Shown: positions 12,371-24,143 of the stretch, in pieces
Numbering within the stretch: position 1 is the first letter of the stretch
How the letters are laid out: every line of letters begins with the position of its first letter
Source: Cryptomeria japonica
Taxonomy: Eukaryota; Streptophyta; Pinopsida; Cupressales; Cupressaceae
Direction of reading: 5' to 3'
Length of the DNA: 64,000 nucleotides
NCBI RefSeq assembly: GCF_030272615.1
Contig: NC_081407.1
Coordinates: 152,849,048-152,913,047, forward strand
The notes under the pieces: generated by a model
Told to the model about the DNA's origin: nothing
Database searches by the model: none
Seen by the model: only the letters and a program-made list of their open reading frames with translations
Position numbers and translations under genes: made by a program

Positions 12371-12742
12371 GCTTATGAAAATGCACTGACATAACACTAG
12401 CGCTAAATAATGCTAGTGCCAAATCATGATAGAACATTATTTCTTAAATTGGATCTATTCTCTTTCTTTTTGTCTCTCTTTCCCACTTTGATTAATTCTT
12501 AGAGATAGGGTTTATGATTGAAGATAAATAGTTGAGGTTCTACATTTCACTACCTCTCCCTCCCACCCTCTATTTCCCCCACCTCTAGGTCTCTCCCTCC
12601 TCCCTTTGTACCTCTCTACCACAATGTCCCTATCTCATTACCCACCTTTCTCCCTCCCTCTATCTCTCTCACCTCTCTATCCTAGGCTCTAGGTCTCTCA
12701 CCTCTATATCTCTCCCCTCTCTAGTTATTTCCCTCCCTCTCC

Positions 12743-12847
<105 letters not shown>

Positions 12848-13240
12848 TGAACTTATCTCTCCCTCACCTCTCTATATATCCCCTCTCTAGATCTCTTACT
12901 CACTCCCTGTCTACCTCTCCCTCCCTCCCTTCCTCCCCTCCCTATCCCTCTTTCTTTTTATTTTTCTCTATCTCCTCTTCTCTCTCCCTCTCCTCTCTAT
13001 CTCATCACCTCTCTCCTCTTTTATCCCCTTCTATCTACCTCACCCGTCTCTTCTCATCTAGGTATCTCATCTCTCTCTCACCCTCTAGTTCTCTCACCTC
13101 TCTATTTTCCCTCTCTTTAGTTCTCTCCCTCCTCCCTTACCATTATCCCTTTATGAACTCTATTATTCTCTTCTCTCTCCCCCCTCACCTCCATGTCTCC
13201 TCCTCCCCTAGTTCTCCACTCCCTCCACCCATTCTTTAAA

Positions 13241-14850
13241 ACCTATAGCCTAAATAGATTATATACCCCAAACCCTATACCATATAAGGTAGAGGGAGAG
13301 GTAAAAACCTAGAGAGGGGAGGGAAGGAAAAGAGGAGAGACAAAAAAAAAAATATAGAGAGAGGAGTAAGAAGGGATGGAGGGAGAGGCAGAAATTTATG
13401 GAATGAGGGACCTAGGGAAGGAGGATATTGAGAAGTGAGGCTAGATAGAGAAGAGGAGAGAGTTAATAAAGGGAGAGGGATAAGGGGGGACGAGTGAGCT
13501 ACCTAGATTGGTAGAGAGAGGAGTGAGATAGATATAGGGATAGAGAGGTGGAGAGATGGATAGGGAGGAAGGGAGAAACCTAGTGAGGAGAGAGAGAGGG
13601 TGGGAGGGAAAGGTGATGACCTAGACAATGGAGAGAAAAAATAAGATAATGAGAGATAATAAGATAGACTGGGGGAGGGACATAGATATGGGGGTAAGGA
13701 GGGAGGTAGAGATAAATCAAAGGAGGGAGATAGATAGAGTGGAGAGAGGTGATAGAGAGGAGAGAGAAAGGGAGATGGAGAGATAGAGGGAAGTATCAAT
13801 ACATGCAATACCATCAACCCTATGTACTATCAATCTTGTACCCTAAACCATATACCCTCAACCCTCAACCCTAAACCCTATATTTATTGAACCTATTACC
13901 TAAGACATATAAAAGGGAAGGAGAGGTGATGACCTAGATAGGGGAGGGAGAGAGAAGAGGAGAGAGAAGAACAAAGAGAAAGAAAGGGTTGCGGGAGGGA
14001 GGGAGTGGTAGATAGGGAGTGATTGAGATATCTAAAGAGGGGAGAGATAGAGAGGTGAGGGAGAGAGAGAAGAAAAAGTGAGATAGATGAGATCAATAAG
14101 AAGGAAATTGGGATAAGGATGTAGGAAGAGATGTGGAGAGGGTGGGAAAGAAATAGAGAGGGGAGATGTATGGAGTTGAGAGAACTAAAGCCTAGGGAGA
14201 GAGGGGTGAGAGACCTAGGGTAGGGATAGAGGGAGAGAGAGAGGTGGGTAATGAGACAAGGATGGAGAGGTGGATAGGGAGTGAGGGTGGGAGAGACCTA
14301 GAGAGAGGATATAGTGTGTGGGAGGGAGAGACCTAGATAGAATAAGAGAGGGAGAGATAGGAAAAATTAGAGAAATAAGTTCAAACAGAGAGGGGGGTAA
14401 GGAAGCAAGGAGAGAGGTGGAGAGGGTGCGAAAGAATTAGAGAGGGGAGAACTAGAGAGGGGAGACAGATAGAGGTGAGAGGACTAGAGCCTAAGGAGAT
14501 AAGGGTGAAAGACATGGGGGGAGAGAGAGGGGGAGAGAGAGGTGGGTAACAAGATAGCAAGGGGGAGACTTAAAGATGGGGAGAGAGAGGGTGGGAGAGA
14601 AGTAGTGATCAGAGAATCAAGAGGGGGGGGAGTGAGGGGGATGTGTGTAAAGAAAGAAAGGAGACATGCAATAGGGAGTGAAGGGCGAGAGAGAGAGAGG
14701 CATAAAGGTAGGGCTAGATCTTGGGGGAGAGAGGAGAGAGTGAGATAGAGAGAGGTAGAAAGGAGATGGAGGAAGAGTGATAGAGAGAGATAGGTCTAGA
14801 GTTTACGGGAGATAAAGAGAGTGATATAGAAAGAGTGAGAGAATGTTGAT
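13241..14850 (-). repeat. Purine-rich right half of the palindrome
   Basis: The + strand changes here from almost pure pyrimidine to almost pure purine (GAGAGAGG, GGGAGGGAGA units), with TAGAGAGGGGAG and CCTAGAGAGG replacing CTCCCCTCTCTA and CCTCTCTAGG. It is therefore the left-half repeat read in reverse. No gene; frames such as 13503-13817 are repeat translations. Confidence 0.8.
13805..13890 (-). repeat. Telomere-like block, inverted
   Basis: Contains CTTGTACCCTAAACCATATA, then ACCCTCAACCCTCAACCC and TAAACCCTATATT: the CCCTAAA strand of the same degenerate telomere-like unit, in inverted order relative to 9275-9445. A smaller CCCCAAACCCTATACC patch lies at the turn (about 13265-13281). 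Confidence 0.75.
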
Positions 14851-15270
14851 AGAATCCTGCTAATTATTGAAATTTGACTAAGTCTGAAAATTTTATAAGA
14901 TCTTCTAAAACCTAGAATCTGCATTCTCGTAAAGATCTAAAACTACTCTCAAACATCCTACCAATATAGAAATGAAATATAAGTAAGTATAGGAAATAAA
15001 AAATACATATTGAAATGTGACTTAAGTCACATTTCAATACTTTTTTTCTTTTCTTATACTCAAATGTTATTTTTCATGTATATATTCTTGCTGGGATATT
15101 GAGTTTGACTTGAGTTCAAAACATTTAAGCAAAATGGGAGAGAGACAATTTTCTATTGCAGAACATTTGGCGAGCACCAAATTTGACACTCGCCAAATGT
15201 TTTGAATTCACAAAGCTTAAGGATTGATCATTCTAAGTGAGTGCCAAATTTGGCGCTCTCCAAAAGCTTA
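14800..15270 (-). repeat. Right arm of long inverted repeat
   Basis: Reverse complement of the left arm (4976-5560), with the same landmarks in reverse order, such as AGAGAATGTTGAT at about 14840 and GGGATATTGAGTTTGACTTG at about 15094. The (TC)n expansion of the left arm is absent here. Confidence 0.7.
15163..15200. repeat. Perfect 12-bp-arm hairpin
   Basis: ACATTTGGCGAG at 15163-15174 and CTCGCCAAATGT at 15189-15200 are exact reverse complements, with a 14-base loop. Weaker versions of the same motif lie at about 4979-5112 in the left arm, so the hairpin is part of the repeat family rather than a chance palindrome. Confidence 0.85.
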
Positions 15271-16150
15271 TTTTGGGACAAAAACAAAAAAAGTGACATC
15301 TTAATTTTGTCACATCTTTGTGCACTTACTTGTTACAATTATAATTGCATCCATATAAGTCATCCCAATACATAGTTAACCCTTTTTGGGTTGGCCACAC
15401 AAAACCTTCTTCACCAAATGTGCAATAGGTTAGGTACAATTACCCCACGCACTACTCAAAACAAAGTACATGCCACACACTTCTTAAGGTAGCTTAATCT
15501 AGTCCCAAAGGTTGTCCACGTGCAATCTCTAGAGGACAAAAACACTACAACTCATCTACAAGTCAACCTCAACAAACGTGTAATAGGTCTAGCACAAAAA
15601 TATCATACACTATTCCACATAGGAGAACATATCTTGTGGATCCTATTGAGGATCTATCTAGTCCAAAAGGAAATCTAGTCTAAATCTTTGGTAGAACATG
15701 AATCAAAATGTTATCGGATCATTTCAGAACACAAACCAAGTCATCCAACAACATAGTAAAAACAAAAATTATTTTTTGTTGCACCACAAGTTTGAAAAAT
15801 ATGGATACTAATAAAATATGTGTAGACATACTCTCCTTTCAAACCACAAAACATAACTTCTAAGCATGAACAAATGTTGATCTCAATAGGTTACCAAACC
15901 AAGCTCTTTGTCTAGGTAACATACCTCAATCACTCCAAATGAGACTTTTGAAACACTTCCACCAACATGAGTAGATGTAGTATGATATTATAGACATATC
16001 TCAACTAATTCCACAATCATATCAATCAATAGTACTGTTGCAACTCAAAATGCTCTGACATGACAAGGTCCAATAATAGATTTTCTTCAACCTTCTAGGT
16101 GTCATACAAGTTAATAGCATTTTTGATATTCAACTTGTCAACATTTGTCT
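15271..16150 (-). repeat. Possible degraded copia LTR
   Basis: No open frame. Toward 16130-16190 the + strand reads TTTGTCTAACAATCTCCCTA and then CTTTTGACATCAATAACAA. This resembles the LTR end plus polypurine-tract pair that borders the 3' LTRs of minus-oriented copia elements here. If so, this stretch would be the 3' LTR, but I could not find its other end or a target duplication. Confidence 0.25.
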
Positions 16151-16620
16151 AACAATCTCCCTAGTGACAACATCCTTTTGACATCAATAACAACATATGT
16201 CCAACACATTTCATATATCAAATAAGTCTTTAAAGCACTTTTTAAACATTCCCAATAATTCTTAATTCTTAATAAATGAGCTATCCTTCATGCTCTCACA
16301 TAAATAATCGGCATATTATCATCTCAACTAACCGAAATAATTTGACCACAACAATATCCACCTTTCAACTACATTAACTTCATCAACTCTACTTTGAATG
16401 CAAATATAACTATTGATAACTCTTCATCAATATTATTTTGACAAATGCCAAAGCTACAACATTGTTTCTTTGAACAAAAGCCTAATCATAGTCTACTAAT
16501 TCAATACTAGAGCCAAATTGTGTGTTTTCAAATCATACTTCCACCTAGAGTGAAAACAATATACCAGTCATTTCTTTTAACCACTATAGTTTTCATTGCT
16601 CCATAATTTGCGAACGGTGG
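16150..16620 (-). pseudogene. Possible copia RNase H relic
   Basis: On the minus strand near 16595-16535 a frame reads IVVKRNDWYIVFTLGGSMI, close in form to the RSTTGYVFTLGGG stretch of copia RNase H. The remainder is too damaged by stops and frame changes to follow. The position just upstream of a possible polypurine tract is what would be expected. The call rests on one short motif. Confidence 0.3.
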
Positions 16621-17547
16621 AGGAGGATACCGAGATAGTTTGGTGCATACAATTCTCCCAAAATAGGATGCCACTAGGTAGGGCCTCAAAAAGAACAAGT
16701 AGATTGTGACAGATTCTTAGTTTATAGTTGATATGTCACATAATGGTCTATCAATAATGCAAGTCACTATCACAGATCTAATTTTCACTAAGCTTAAGGA
16801 ACAAAAGGCTAACATGTTCAATGCAAGTTTACAACTCATGATTGTCAGTAGAAAGGTATTGAAAGCAAGGAACATATTCATTGTGGTCCTAGAATCACTG
16901 TAACTGGCTTCTTAAGCTATTCCATAATCCAAATCTTTTATTTCCATCAACACAACTATCAACCGCCATTACTAGAATCCCTAGGAACAATACAAATAAT
17001 CGCCATTACTAGAATTCCTAGGAACAATACAAATAACTTCGAAGTAAATGCTCTTTTCAACTCCACGAATACCTATGGAGTAGTAAAGATTGTTATTATC
17101 CAGTGGTCTGTCATACACCGAACTCACCAAGGACAGAGAATTTTGTTATGTAAACAACAAGCATTCTGAACGTTCAGACAATATATACCCAGTGAAAATG
17201 GAAGCACTTTCCTTAGTATCATTGCATTTTTAGGAAAGTTAATGTCAGCAATAATAGACCCTACAGGGCGTTCTGCTCGAAGGAACAATTATAAGATAAC
17301 CAAATCCAAGAGTTCCCACTCATATCTTTTAACTGAAAGTGACAGACGTGACAACGCTACAAGATAACAGGATGGCTGATGTGAACTGTTAGCTCTGGGT
17401 GGCTAGCTCAAAAGTAAACAGTACCCATGTTCTTTGTTGTTTAAGATTCTAGGATAGTGAACAATGTATTGACTATTAAAGTAGGATTGGGTCCTCCATT
17501 AAAACAATTCATTTGGTGAGGCTCACTTTTCAAAGCTTTCGTGCTTC
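16621..17547. other. Unassigned sequence
   Basis: No sustained frame and no motif that I recognise. A 31-bp string around CGCCATTACTAGAATCCCTA is repeated in tandem at about 16963-17025. Confidence 0.3.
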
Positions 17548-17751
17548 AGGATCTTAGTTTGACCTCGTTCCACTGATCTTATTTCGATATCATATTAATT
17601 TTTTCACGGATCAGTTAGGAGTTGAACTTAAGGCCTCTCATTAGCGAGTTGTGGCGATGTTCTAGCATCAAACTGTCATCCTTTTGTTAATCAATCTATC
17701 TTTGATTCAAATATGACTTATTTTTCACAATTATTGTAATTACAAGTACTT
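17548..17751 (-). mobile_element. tRNA-like (SINE-like) repeat, copy 1
   Basis: About 200 bp, tandem with copy 2. On the minus strand it carries a tRNA-like A-box region (TGATGCTAGAAC, 17659-17670) and a B-box region (AAGTTCAACTCC, 17618-17629) spaced as in tRNA genes. These resemble the internal RNA polymerase III promoter of tRNA-derived SINEs. It is followed by a unique-looking body with AAAAAATTAATATGATATCG. Copy 1 is the more mutated. I do not recognise the family. Confidence 0.45.
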
Positions 17752-17752
17752 A

Positions 17753-17952
17753 AGGATCTCAGCTTGACCTTGTTCCAATTGATCTTGCTTCGATACCATA
17801 TTAATTTTTTTCATGGATCAGTTAGGAGTTGAACTTAGGACCTCCCATTTGCAACTGCTAGAGTGCTCTACCATCAAACTGTCATTCCGTTATTAATCAA
17901 TTCATCTTTGATTCAAATATGACTAATTTTTGGACAATTATTATAATTATAT
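17753..17952 (-). mobile_element. tRNA-like (SINE-like) repeat, copy 2
   Basis: Second copy of the same unit. On the minus strand: TGATGGTAGAGC (A-box region, 17865-17876), then GCAAATGGGAGGTCCTAAG and AGTTCAACTCC (B box, 17825-17836). This is close to an alanine-type tRNA from D-arm to T-arm but cannot fold a full acceptor stem, so it is not annotated as a tRNA gene. Both copies end in TTGATTCAAATATGACT on the + strand, toward the tRNA-like side. Confidence 0.5.
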
Positions 17953-18389
17953 GAAAACTCTTTCATGATATAGTATTTTTATAGCTACCAACCAGTCAGA
18001 ATTTTCATGTGAAGCTGATTATATATATATAGCATTGTACATTTTCATGTATGTATGACAGATCGCTCACATGGTCATATCGTGATGGCTAAATGACTAA
18101 TTATTATTGTCAGGTAAACTCTCCTAAAAGGCCTGTGGCTGAATTTTCTGGGTAAAGTTCTGTTGGGACAAGGATTTTAACTTAGAAACAATTTGAAAAG
18201 CTGTCAGTAGAGTAGTGAGATTTCTTTAGCAGTTTTTAAAAAGATGTGAAACAATAGAAATTTAGAAATCATTTGTTCTACAATGTTCTCCTGCCTTTAG
18301 CAATGAAATGGCATCTCTGTAAGCATTACTGCTTTTCATGGCTATAATTGACGGTGTCACAATTGCAAAATGTACAGTAAAGTCAGAGG
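17953..18389. other. Unassigned sequence
   Basis: AT-rich, no gene recognised. A pyrimidine-rich TTCTCCTGCCTTTAG at about 18286-18300 could be read as a splice acceptor upstream of the small frame at 18390, but nothing else supports an exon. Confidence 0.3.
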
Positions 18390-18578
18390 ATGTTAAGTGA
18401 AGCTAGAAGAGAATTTTTTTTAAATCTGACAAGTGAGAAGCTGCTTTTTTTAACAAAGTGCTTGACAAAAATTAATAGTCAAGTTGGTTGCTATCTGGAG
18501 CCACATGCAAGGGAAAACTACTGGGATCTTGTCGACTTAGATATCAATGTCCACAAGTGGAGTGGACCATGGGAGTAA
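18390..18578 (+). other. Small open frame, 62 codons, unidentified
   Basis: Encodes a 62-residue peptide with normal-looking amino-acid composition (SEARREFFLNLTSEKLLF near the start, ARENYWDLVDLDINVHKW near the end). I do not recognise it. It could be a captured or relic exon: the preceding 100 bases are T-rich and end in a TTTAG at about 18296-18300. It could equally be chance. There is no supporting neighbour. Confidence 0.2.
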
Positions 18579-20929
18579 ACAAATGGGCTTTTTAAAGACG
18601 AAAATATGCAAATTATTGGACTAGAGAGAGATATATTCTAGGTTTTAATGTTATATATCTATCTCTGGAATTCTATATATTAGATGATAGTTAAAAATAA
18701 TAATAGAAGGTATAAAGATTTTTTTTAATATCGAAGAATTAAAATAGTGTCAAAAGGTGTTTGGTCTAACTGCAATGTTATTGTTGTAAGCATTTAAATG
18801 AAATTAAGTTCAAATTCCACACATACATAAGGAATGAAAATAGTTTTTTTTTTAAACAATAAAAAATAACAATCTTAATGATGGATAAAAGAAATTGAAC
18901 AAAACTAAGTTCAATAAACTATAAATACATTAATTGATGTGGACCTCAAAGATTATGTAAGGTTACATCCTCTCAATCATTCTAGAGGGTCTTTAGCTAA
19001 TTTGGCGTGAACTCCTCATTCTCCAAAACTACCACCCCGTTATATTACATAGTGATCTCTATCTTAAGCTTGTTTGTTTCCTTAGTATTCTCCTATTGAT
19101 TAGATAAAATCTTCTTCGTCTCCCTATAGGTGAGGTCCTCCCCATCTAGTCTCTTAACCAAGAAGGAGTATTTAAGGTTAATTTTATTGAGTTCATCTTG
19201 AAACCATCCTAACATTTCCGTGTGTGTGATGGATTTCTTGTGCATTTCAACCAATTCTTCCTTGATCATATTACCCATTAAAACTACATCGCCAATAAAT
19301 GACAATTACATTACTCATTGAAGCCACATCACCAATAAATGACATAGGTTAGGATGTGTTGGTGATAAAAAATTTCTCAACCCTTTTAGTCTCATAGATA
19401 ATTGGAGAAACCCAACCTTTTTCCTTCTAAAATGTTTTACACTTCTTCTAGGAATTAGAGACAAGGTAATGCTCCTCATCTTCTTCGTAGTTAGAATCCT
19501 CGAGATTATTAATTTTTTTCTCACTCTTGAAATTCTTAGAAGAATCACCATTTGTCAAACTCTCTTTCCATGTAGCTTCTAGATAAAATAGGGGAGGGTT
19601 AGTTGATGGGAGAGGGGGGCATTGGAGTAGCCTTTTATTGGATAAAAATTAAGTTTTTTGAGTACAAGTTTAATAAGGGGGGGAGTAGAGGATAAAGGAT
19701 GGGGTACATGATAAATAGCAATAGAATCAATGATACACCATGTTTGAACTCCATAATCAAGTGCTCAAGGGATAATAAAAATAACATAAAGATAGCGTGA
19801 TAATAATGACAAAAATGTGAGACAATTTAAACAAAGTGAAAAGAGTACACATATTGGAACTTGCCTTCAAGTGGAAGATACCTAATAAGTTACACAACAA
19901 CTTTATTATGCATGTGTGTCAAGGAAGAACTAAAGAAGCCATTTTGAGCCTACCTAAATAGTTGTTTCTCATTTGTCACATAGTCCCACAATGTCGAAGT
20001 AAAGGGTCCCAAATTTTACTATGAAAGGAAAAAATTGTGACACATGGCATTGACTATTACCTTATGATGGAAAGTGTTTTCCTTAATGGCATGCCTTGAT
20101 GGATCCATGCCAGTTTTATGTGTGTGATGATTTTTTTCAAATTTGGTTAGATCAATTGAAAGTGTTCATCTTCCAACAATCTAGTCACATCAACAATCCA
20201 CATTCAAAATTTGAAATAGCTAGTTACCAACTTCATTAGTCAAGCAAATTCATAGTAATGGCTAAGTGACTAGTTTTGGCTAGATTTTTGCCCATTTGGA
20301 TGAAATAAATACATCTTTAGTACCATTTCAATGAAATTTTTTAATTGTAATAAGAATTTTCTAGGAAATTGAGCTCTATGTGATGCTTGTGCTAAAGTTA
20401 TGGTTTACTACAATTTAGTTTGCAAGTGCTTGTTCTAGATTCAATTTCATTCACTATTTCTAAATTCAATATTCCTAAACATGAGATGACTATCATAATC
20501 TATTTTTAAAAAATAATCGAAGAAAATTGTTAGAATTATTAAACCCTAAACTCGATAGTAAACCCTAAGTCTGAAAAAATGAGTCAAGCTATTAGATCTT
20601 CAACATTAAAGAGGGGACTGGAGGAGGACCTTTTTCATGTAATATATTGGGTTATCCAAAAGGCATGTCAATGTATGTCACCCAAGGGGTCCAAACAAAA
20701 AATTAATTGATTCCCTCAAAGTACATAGAGATACAAAATTGTTAGTGTCTAGTTGATCTCTATTTGAACATTGGTATAGAAAGAGATTGGAACACTTTCC
20801 TCTCAAGAATTCTTGGGTATTAGATATGGGAAAATTGGCGGTGACCAATGTGTAAATAAATGTTGACTCTATCAAAACAATGCCAAGGACATATGATGCC
20901 AATACAAGGAATATTTTGGCCATAAATGG
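18579..20929. other. Degraded intergenic sequence with short relic frames
   Basis: Mostly AT-rich without genes. On the minus strand, frames at 19093-19305 and 19315-19551 carry a duplicated phrase (MSFIGDVVLMGNMI and MSFIGDVASMSNVI) from a 41-bp tandem duplication (about 19267-19345), followed by a charged, helix-like stretch. I see no domain. The minus frame at 20678-20923 has no recognisable feature. Confidence 0.3.
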
Positions 20930-23900
20930 AAATCAAATGATCTACTTCACAAAAGAATTCATTACAAATATTTTTGGTATGAACAAAGCAACAAACAAAG
21001 CTGTTAATTTTGACATTTTTAGAGAAACATATTGAACACTTAGGGGTGTATATACATATTTTTACATCCTGGAAGATATAGAATCAAGGGCTCAAATACA
21101 AATCCAATTAAGACAGGTTCACGTATGGAGAAGGAGGCTTTTGGCCTAGAGACCTTTGAAGATTATTTCATAAAGACCTATCATTCTTTGTGTCAGATAG
21201 TAGGACAAGATGCAAAATTGAAGGGTCATGTTTATTTGATGTATATAACAAAAAATATTTAGGATTATATAGAAATATAGAGTTTGACTTTGCAACTTTC
21301 CTTACAAAGAAAACTCATAAGTAGATGGTGGCCATTAAGGCTAATGATAGGAAATTAGATTTTTGGTGGTACTCTCAGATGTGCATGGATATATTCCTAC
21401 ATGCTGGGAGAGGACTATGGGATAAGAATTTCTAAGTCAAATATGTTAATGAGAAGAAGAATCCCCTTCCAGTTCATTGTTGGACTTACATTTCAAAGAG
21501 GGATTGTGAGAATTAAAGTTTTGTGGTCTTTGAAGAGTTTTTTGTCAAATAATTTCTCATATATTTTGGTGAAGAAGTGGACAAGATTCCAAAAGACGTC
21601 ATGGATTTCTTGATACTTGTTGAGAGGACCCCACAACTTGGAATTAGACATAATTGGGTTCATTGATATTTACATAGCTACACCACTTATTTTAAAATAT
21701 ATGGGTATCTAATGAAGTCTCGCATCCTACCAAGATATGTACTAAAAATAATTGCATATTTAGAGATCATTTAGCAACCATATGAGTCAAATAAGACTCA
21801 TCTATGGAGTTAGAATAAAAGCTTTGTATTCACTAATTTGAAGTTTGCATATTTTTTGGCTACTAACAAGGGTGGTTTGGATCATATCTATCCTATTTTG
21901 CACCTACAATATATCTTTTTAATGTCCTAGAATTGTTTTCGATCTTGAGGGTTTTGTCCATCATGTCAAAGTGAGTGTCAAGATGCACCAATTCATTCAT
22001 GAAGCATTTCTTGATAAGGATGAAACTATAAATATCCTTATAGTTAAGGAGGCAATGGAGAAGAGAATAAATTAGTTTAGAATAATTAAGGGTGATCAGT
22101 TGAGAAAAAATAGAACCCCAAGTTCCCTTGATCTTTTGTAGATGAGAATATTCCAATAATTATAATTCAAATCATGTTAGCTAATGTTGACCAACTGATG
22201 TCATCAAAAGAGAAAAGGCCTATGCCTCAAATAGATTGTGGTGTACTCTATTCAAGCCCCATATTAGAGATTGGAGTGAATAACCACATGTGTAATCTCA
22301 AGATATTATTGCCCCTAAAGAGAAACAAATTAAGAGGAAAGAGCTTAGTGATCCAAAAGAGAAAGGAAAATTAATTGAGATCATTGATATTGAGGATGTA
22401 GCAGATAAGCCTATAGGACAAGAGGGTGTGGATTCATATCATATTCTTGACCTTCAAGGGTGATTGTTCTAGTCATTCCTACAAGAAGAAGTGATGAAAG
22501 CCTCAAGGTTGCTACAAACAATACATGTGATATCAAAGCCTTAGCCTGCCACCAATTTTTGTCTGGTGATGATTTTGCAAAGGCCCAAGATTTTAGATTA
22601 ATATGTGATAAGGGTGAGAAGAGATAAGTATCAAATAAGGATTGTAGAAGAGAAAAATAAAATTGATCCTTCTAAGTGGTAGGAAGTGGCAAAGAAAATA
22701 TTGCCATAGCTTGATTTTAAGGTTAATAATATCACTCTTGAGCAAGGGAGGAAGATGGTGTAGAAGAGTGGAATGCTATTATTTCCAAATAATGACATAT
22801 CTATTTTTTTAGAATTTGACACAATCAAAAAATAAAATAAAGAGGTATACAATACTAAGGAGAAAGTTGAGCAATCCTTCTTGGGTATAGGGTTTAATCC
22901 TAGTTTTGAGACATTAGTAATTTGGGCCTCATCCCCAAATATTGGTAAGTCAAATGTAGTTGGTAGTGTTGATCATCTTAGAGGAGATGTTATAATAAAG
23001 AGGGTGTATGATATTGTTGCTCTCAAATTAGCCTCATTAGTTGTAAACACTACCCTATTCAGTGAGGCCATAATAAAGATATTGTTGGCCAACCATGATG
23101 AATTTAATCATAAGGATATGCATGTTTTGATTGAGAAGAATCAATATAAATCTAGGGAGTTGGCATAAATGATTGCACTTATGCCTATTGTCACTAGCCA
23201 TTCAAGATCGGTAGAGGCATTCTCATTAGGAAAGGAAGAAAATCTCTCTAATATTAAGGAGATGGAGTAGATCCAAGGAATTGAAAGGAGGATAAAATGT
23301 GGATTATAAGAAAGGTGGTAACAGATTTGGTGAACTATAGTTTATCCAAAATAAATAGAAAGTTTGATGATTTATATAAAGCCTATGTGGATCTGAAGTA
23401 TACCTTAGCCAAACATGAATTGGATTCTAATTACATCAAAGCAATAAGAGATAAGTGGATGCCAAGGACCTCAATAATAAGACAAATTGTCGAAGTGTCA
23501 AGGTTTTATCTTGATAAACCTACAAAAATGAAGACAACCAATGAGATGATAGAAATTCCAGAGGAGGTGGTGGCATATCTGGTGAAGCTTGACAATAATT
23601 TGAAGGACGGGCTCAAATTAATTGGTTCAAGTGAGAAGATGGTGATGCTTGACATCAAAGATGAAAAGGTCAAGGAAAAACCTTGGAGTAGTGAAAAGTA
23701 GAATCTGGTAATATAGGCTCTAATCTTGTAACCTCTTTGTGTGAGAATGATGAATTGGATATGGAAATGCTCAACACAACATTAGATGAAATTTATTACC
23801 TAGAGGTGATTTGTGATAGTTTCAATAAAGAAACTAGGGCAATTTTGGATGCAAAATATAGTAGACATAATGAGAAGATAAAAAAGATTCAAGAATTCCT

Positions 23901-23931
23901 ATGGTCATATAAAAGGACATATGTCTCATAA
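20930..23931 (+). pseudogene. Broken reading frame of retroelement style, unidentified
   Basis: A coding-like region on the + strand that must be read through many stops and frame changes. Pieces include ETFEDYFIKTYHSLCQIVGQ (about 21150), TFAIFLTKKTHK (about 21290), then the open segments 22881-23168, 23297-23701 and 23737-23931. The last three are lysine/glutamate-rich and helix-like (for example LDNNLKDGLKLIGSSEKMV). It has no reverse transcriptase, protease or integrase motif that I can see. The size and style resemble the extra long frame carried by the element at 26453-54444, though I see no sequence identity by eye. I infer a non-autonomous LTR element relic; a host gene relic cannot be excluded. 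Confidence 0.4.
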
Positions 23932-24143
23932 AAAATAAAAGTATGGAGATCAAGAATATTTGCATTTTAACCAGTCTTCACATTTCATCAATTAAAGATA
24001 TAGCTTAGCAATTGACTTAATTTTGACAATTTTGGAGTGGTGCAACCATTTTCACTCATGTAGGCAGTTTAAGCATCAAGAGTGGAGCTCTTCATTAGCA
24101 ATGTGCAATCCTTTGATGTGTTTTCAAGTATAAAATCATATAT

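Noticed and set aside
13260-13300. Assembly artefact creating the inversion
   Set aside because: The two halves differ too much in sequence (many substitutions and different microsatellite lengths) to be the same reads placed twice, so I treat the inversion as real, although a read-level check is still worthwhile.
17825-17885. Possible tRNA gene on the minus strand
   Set aside because: The D-arm to T-arm part looks tRNA-like but the acceptor stem does not pair, and the unit is duplicated with a non-tRNA body. Treated as SINE-like.
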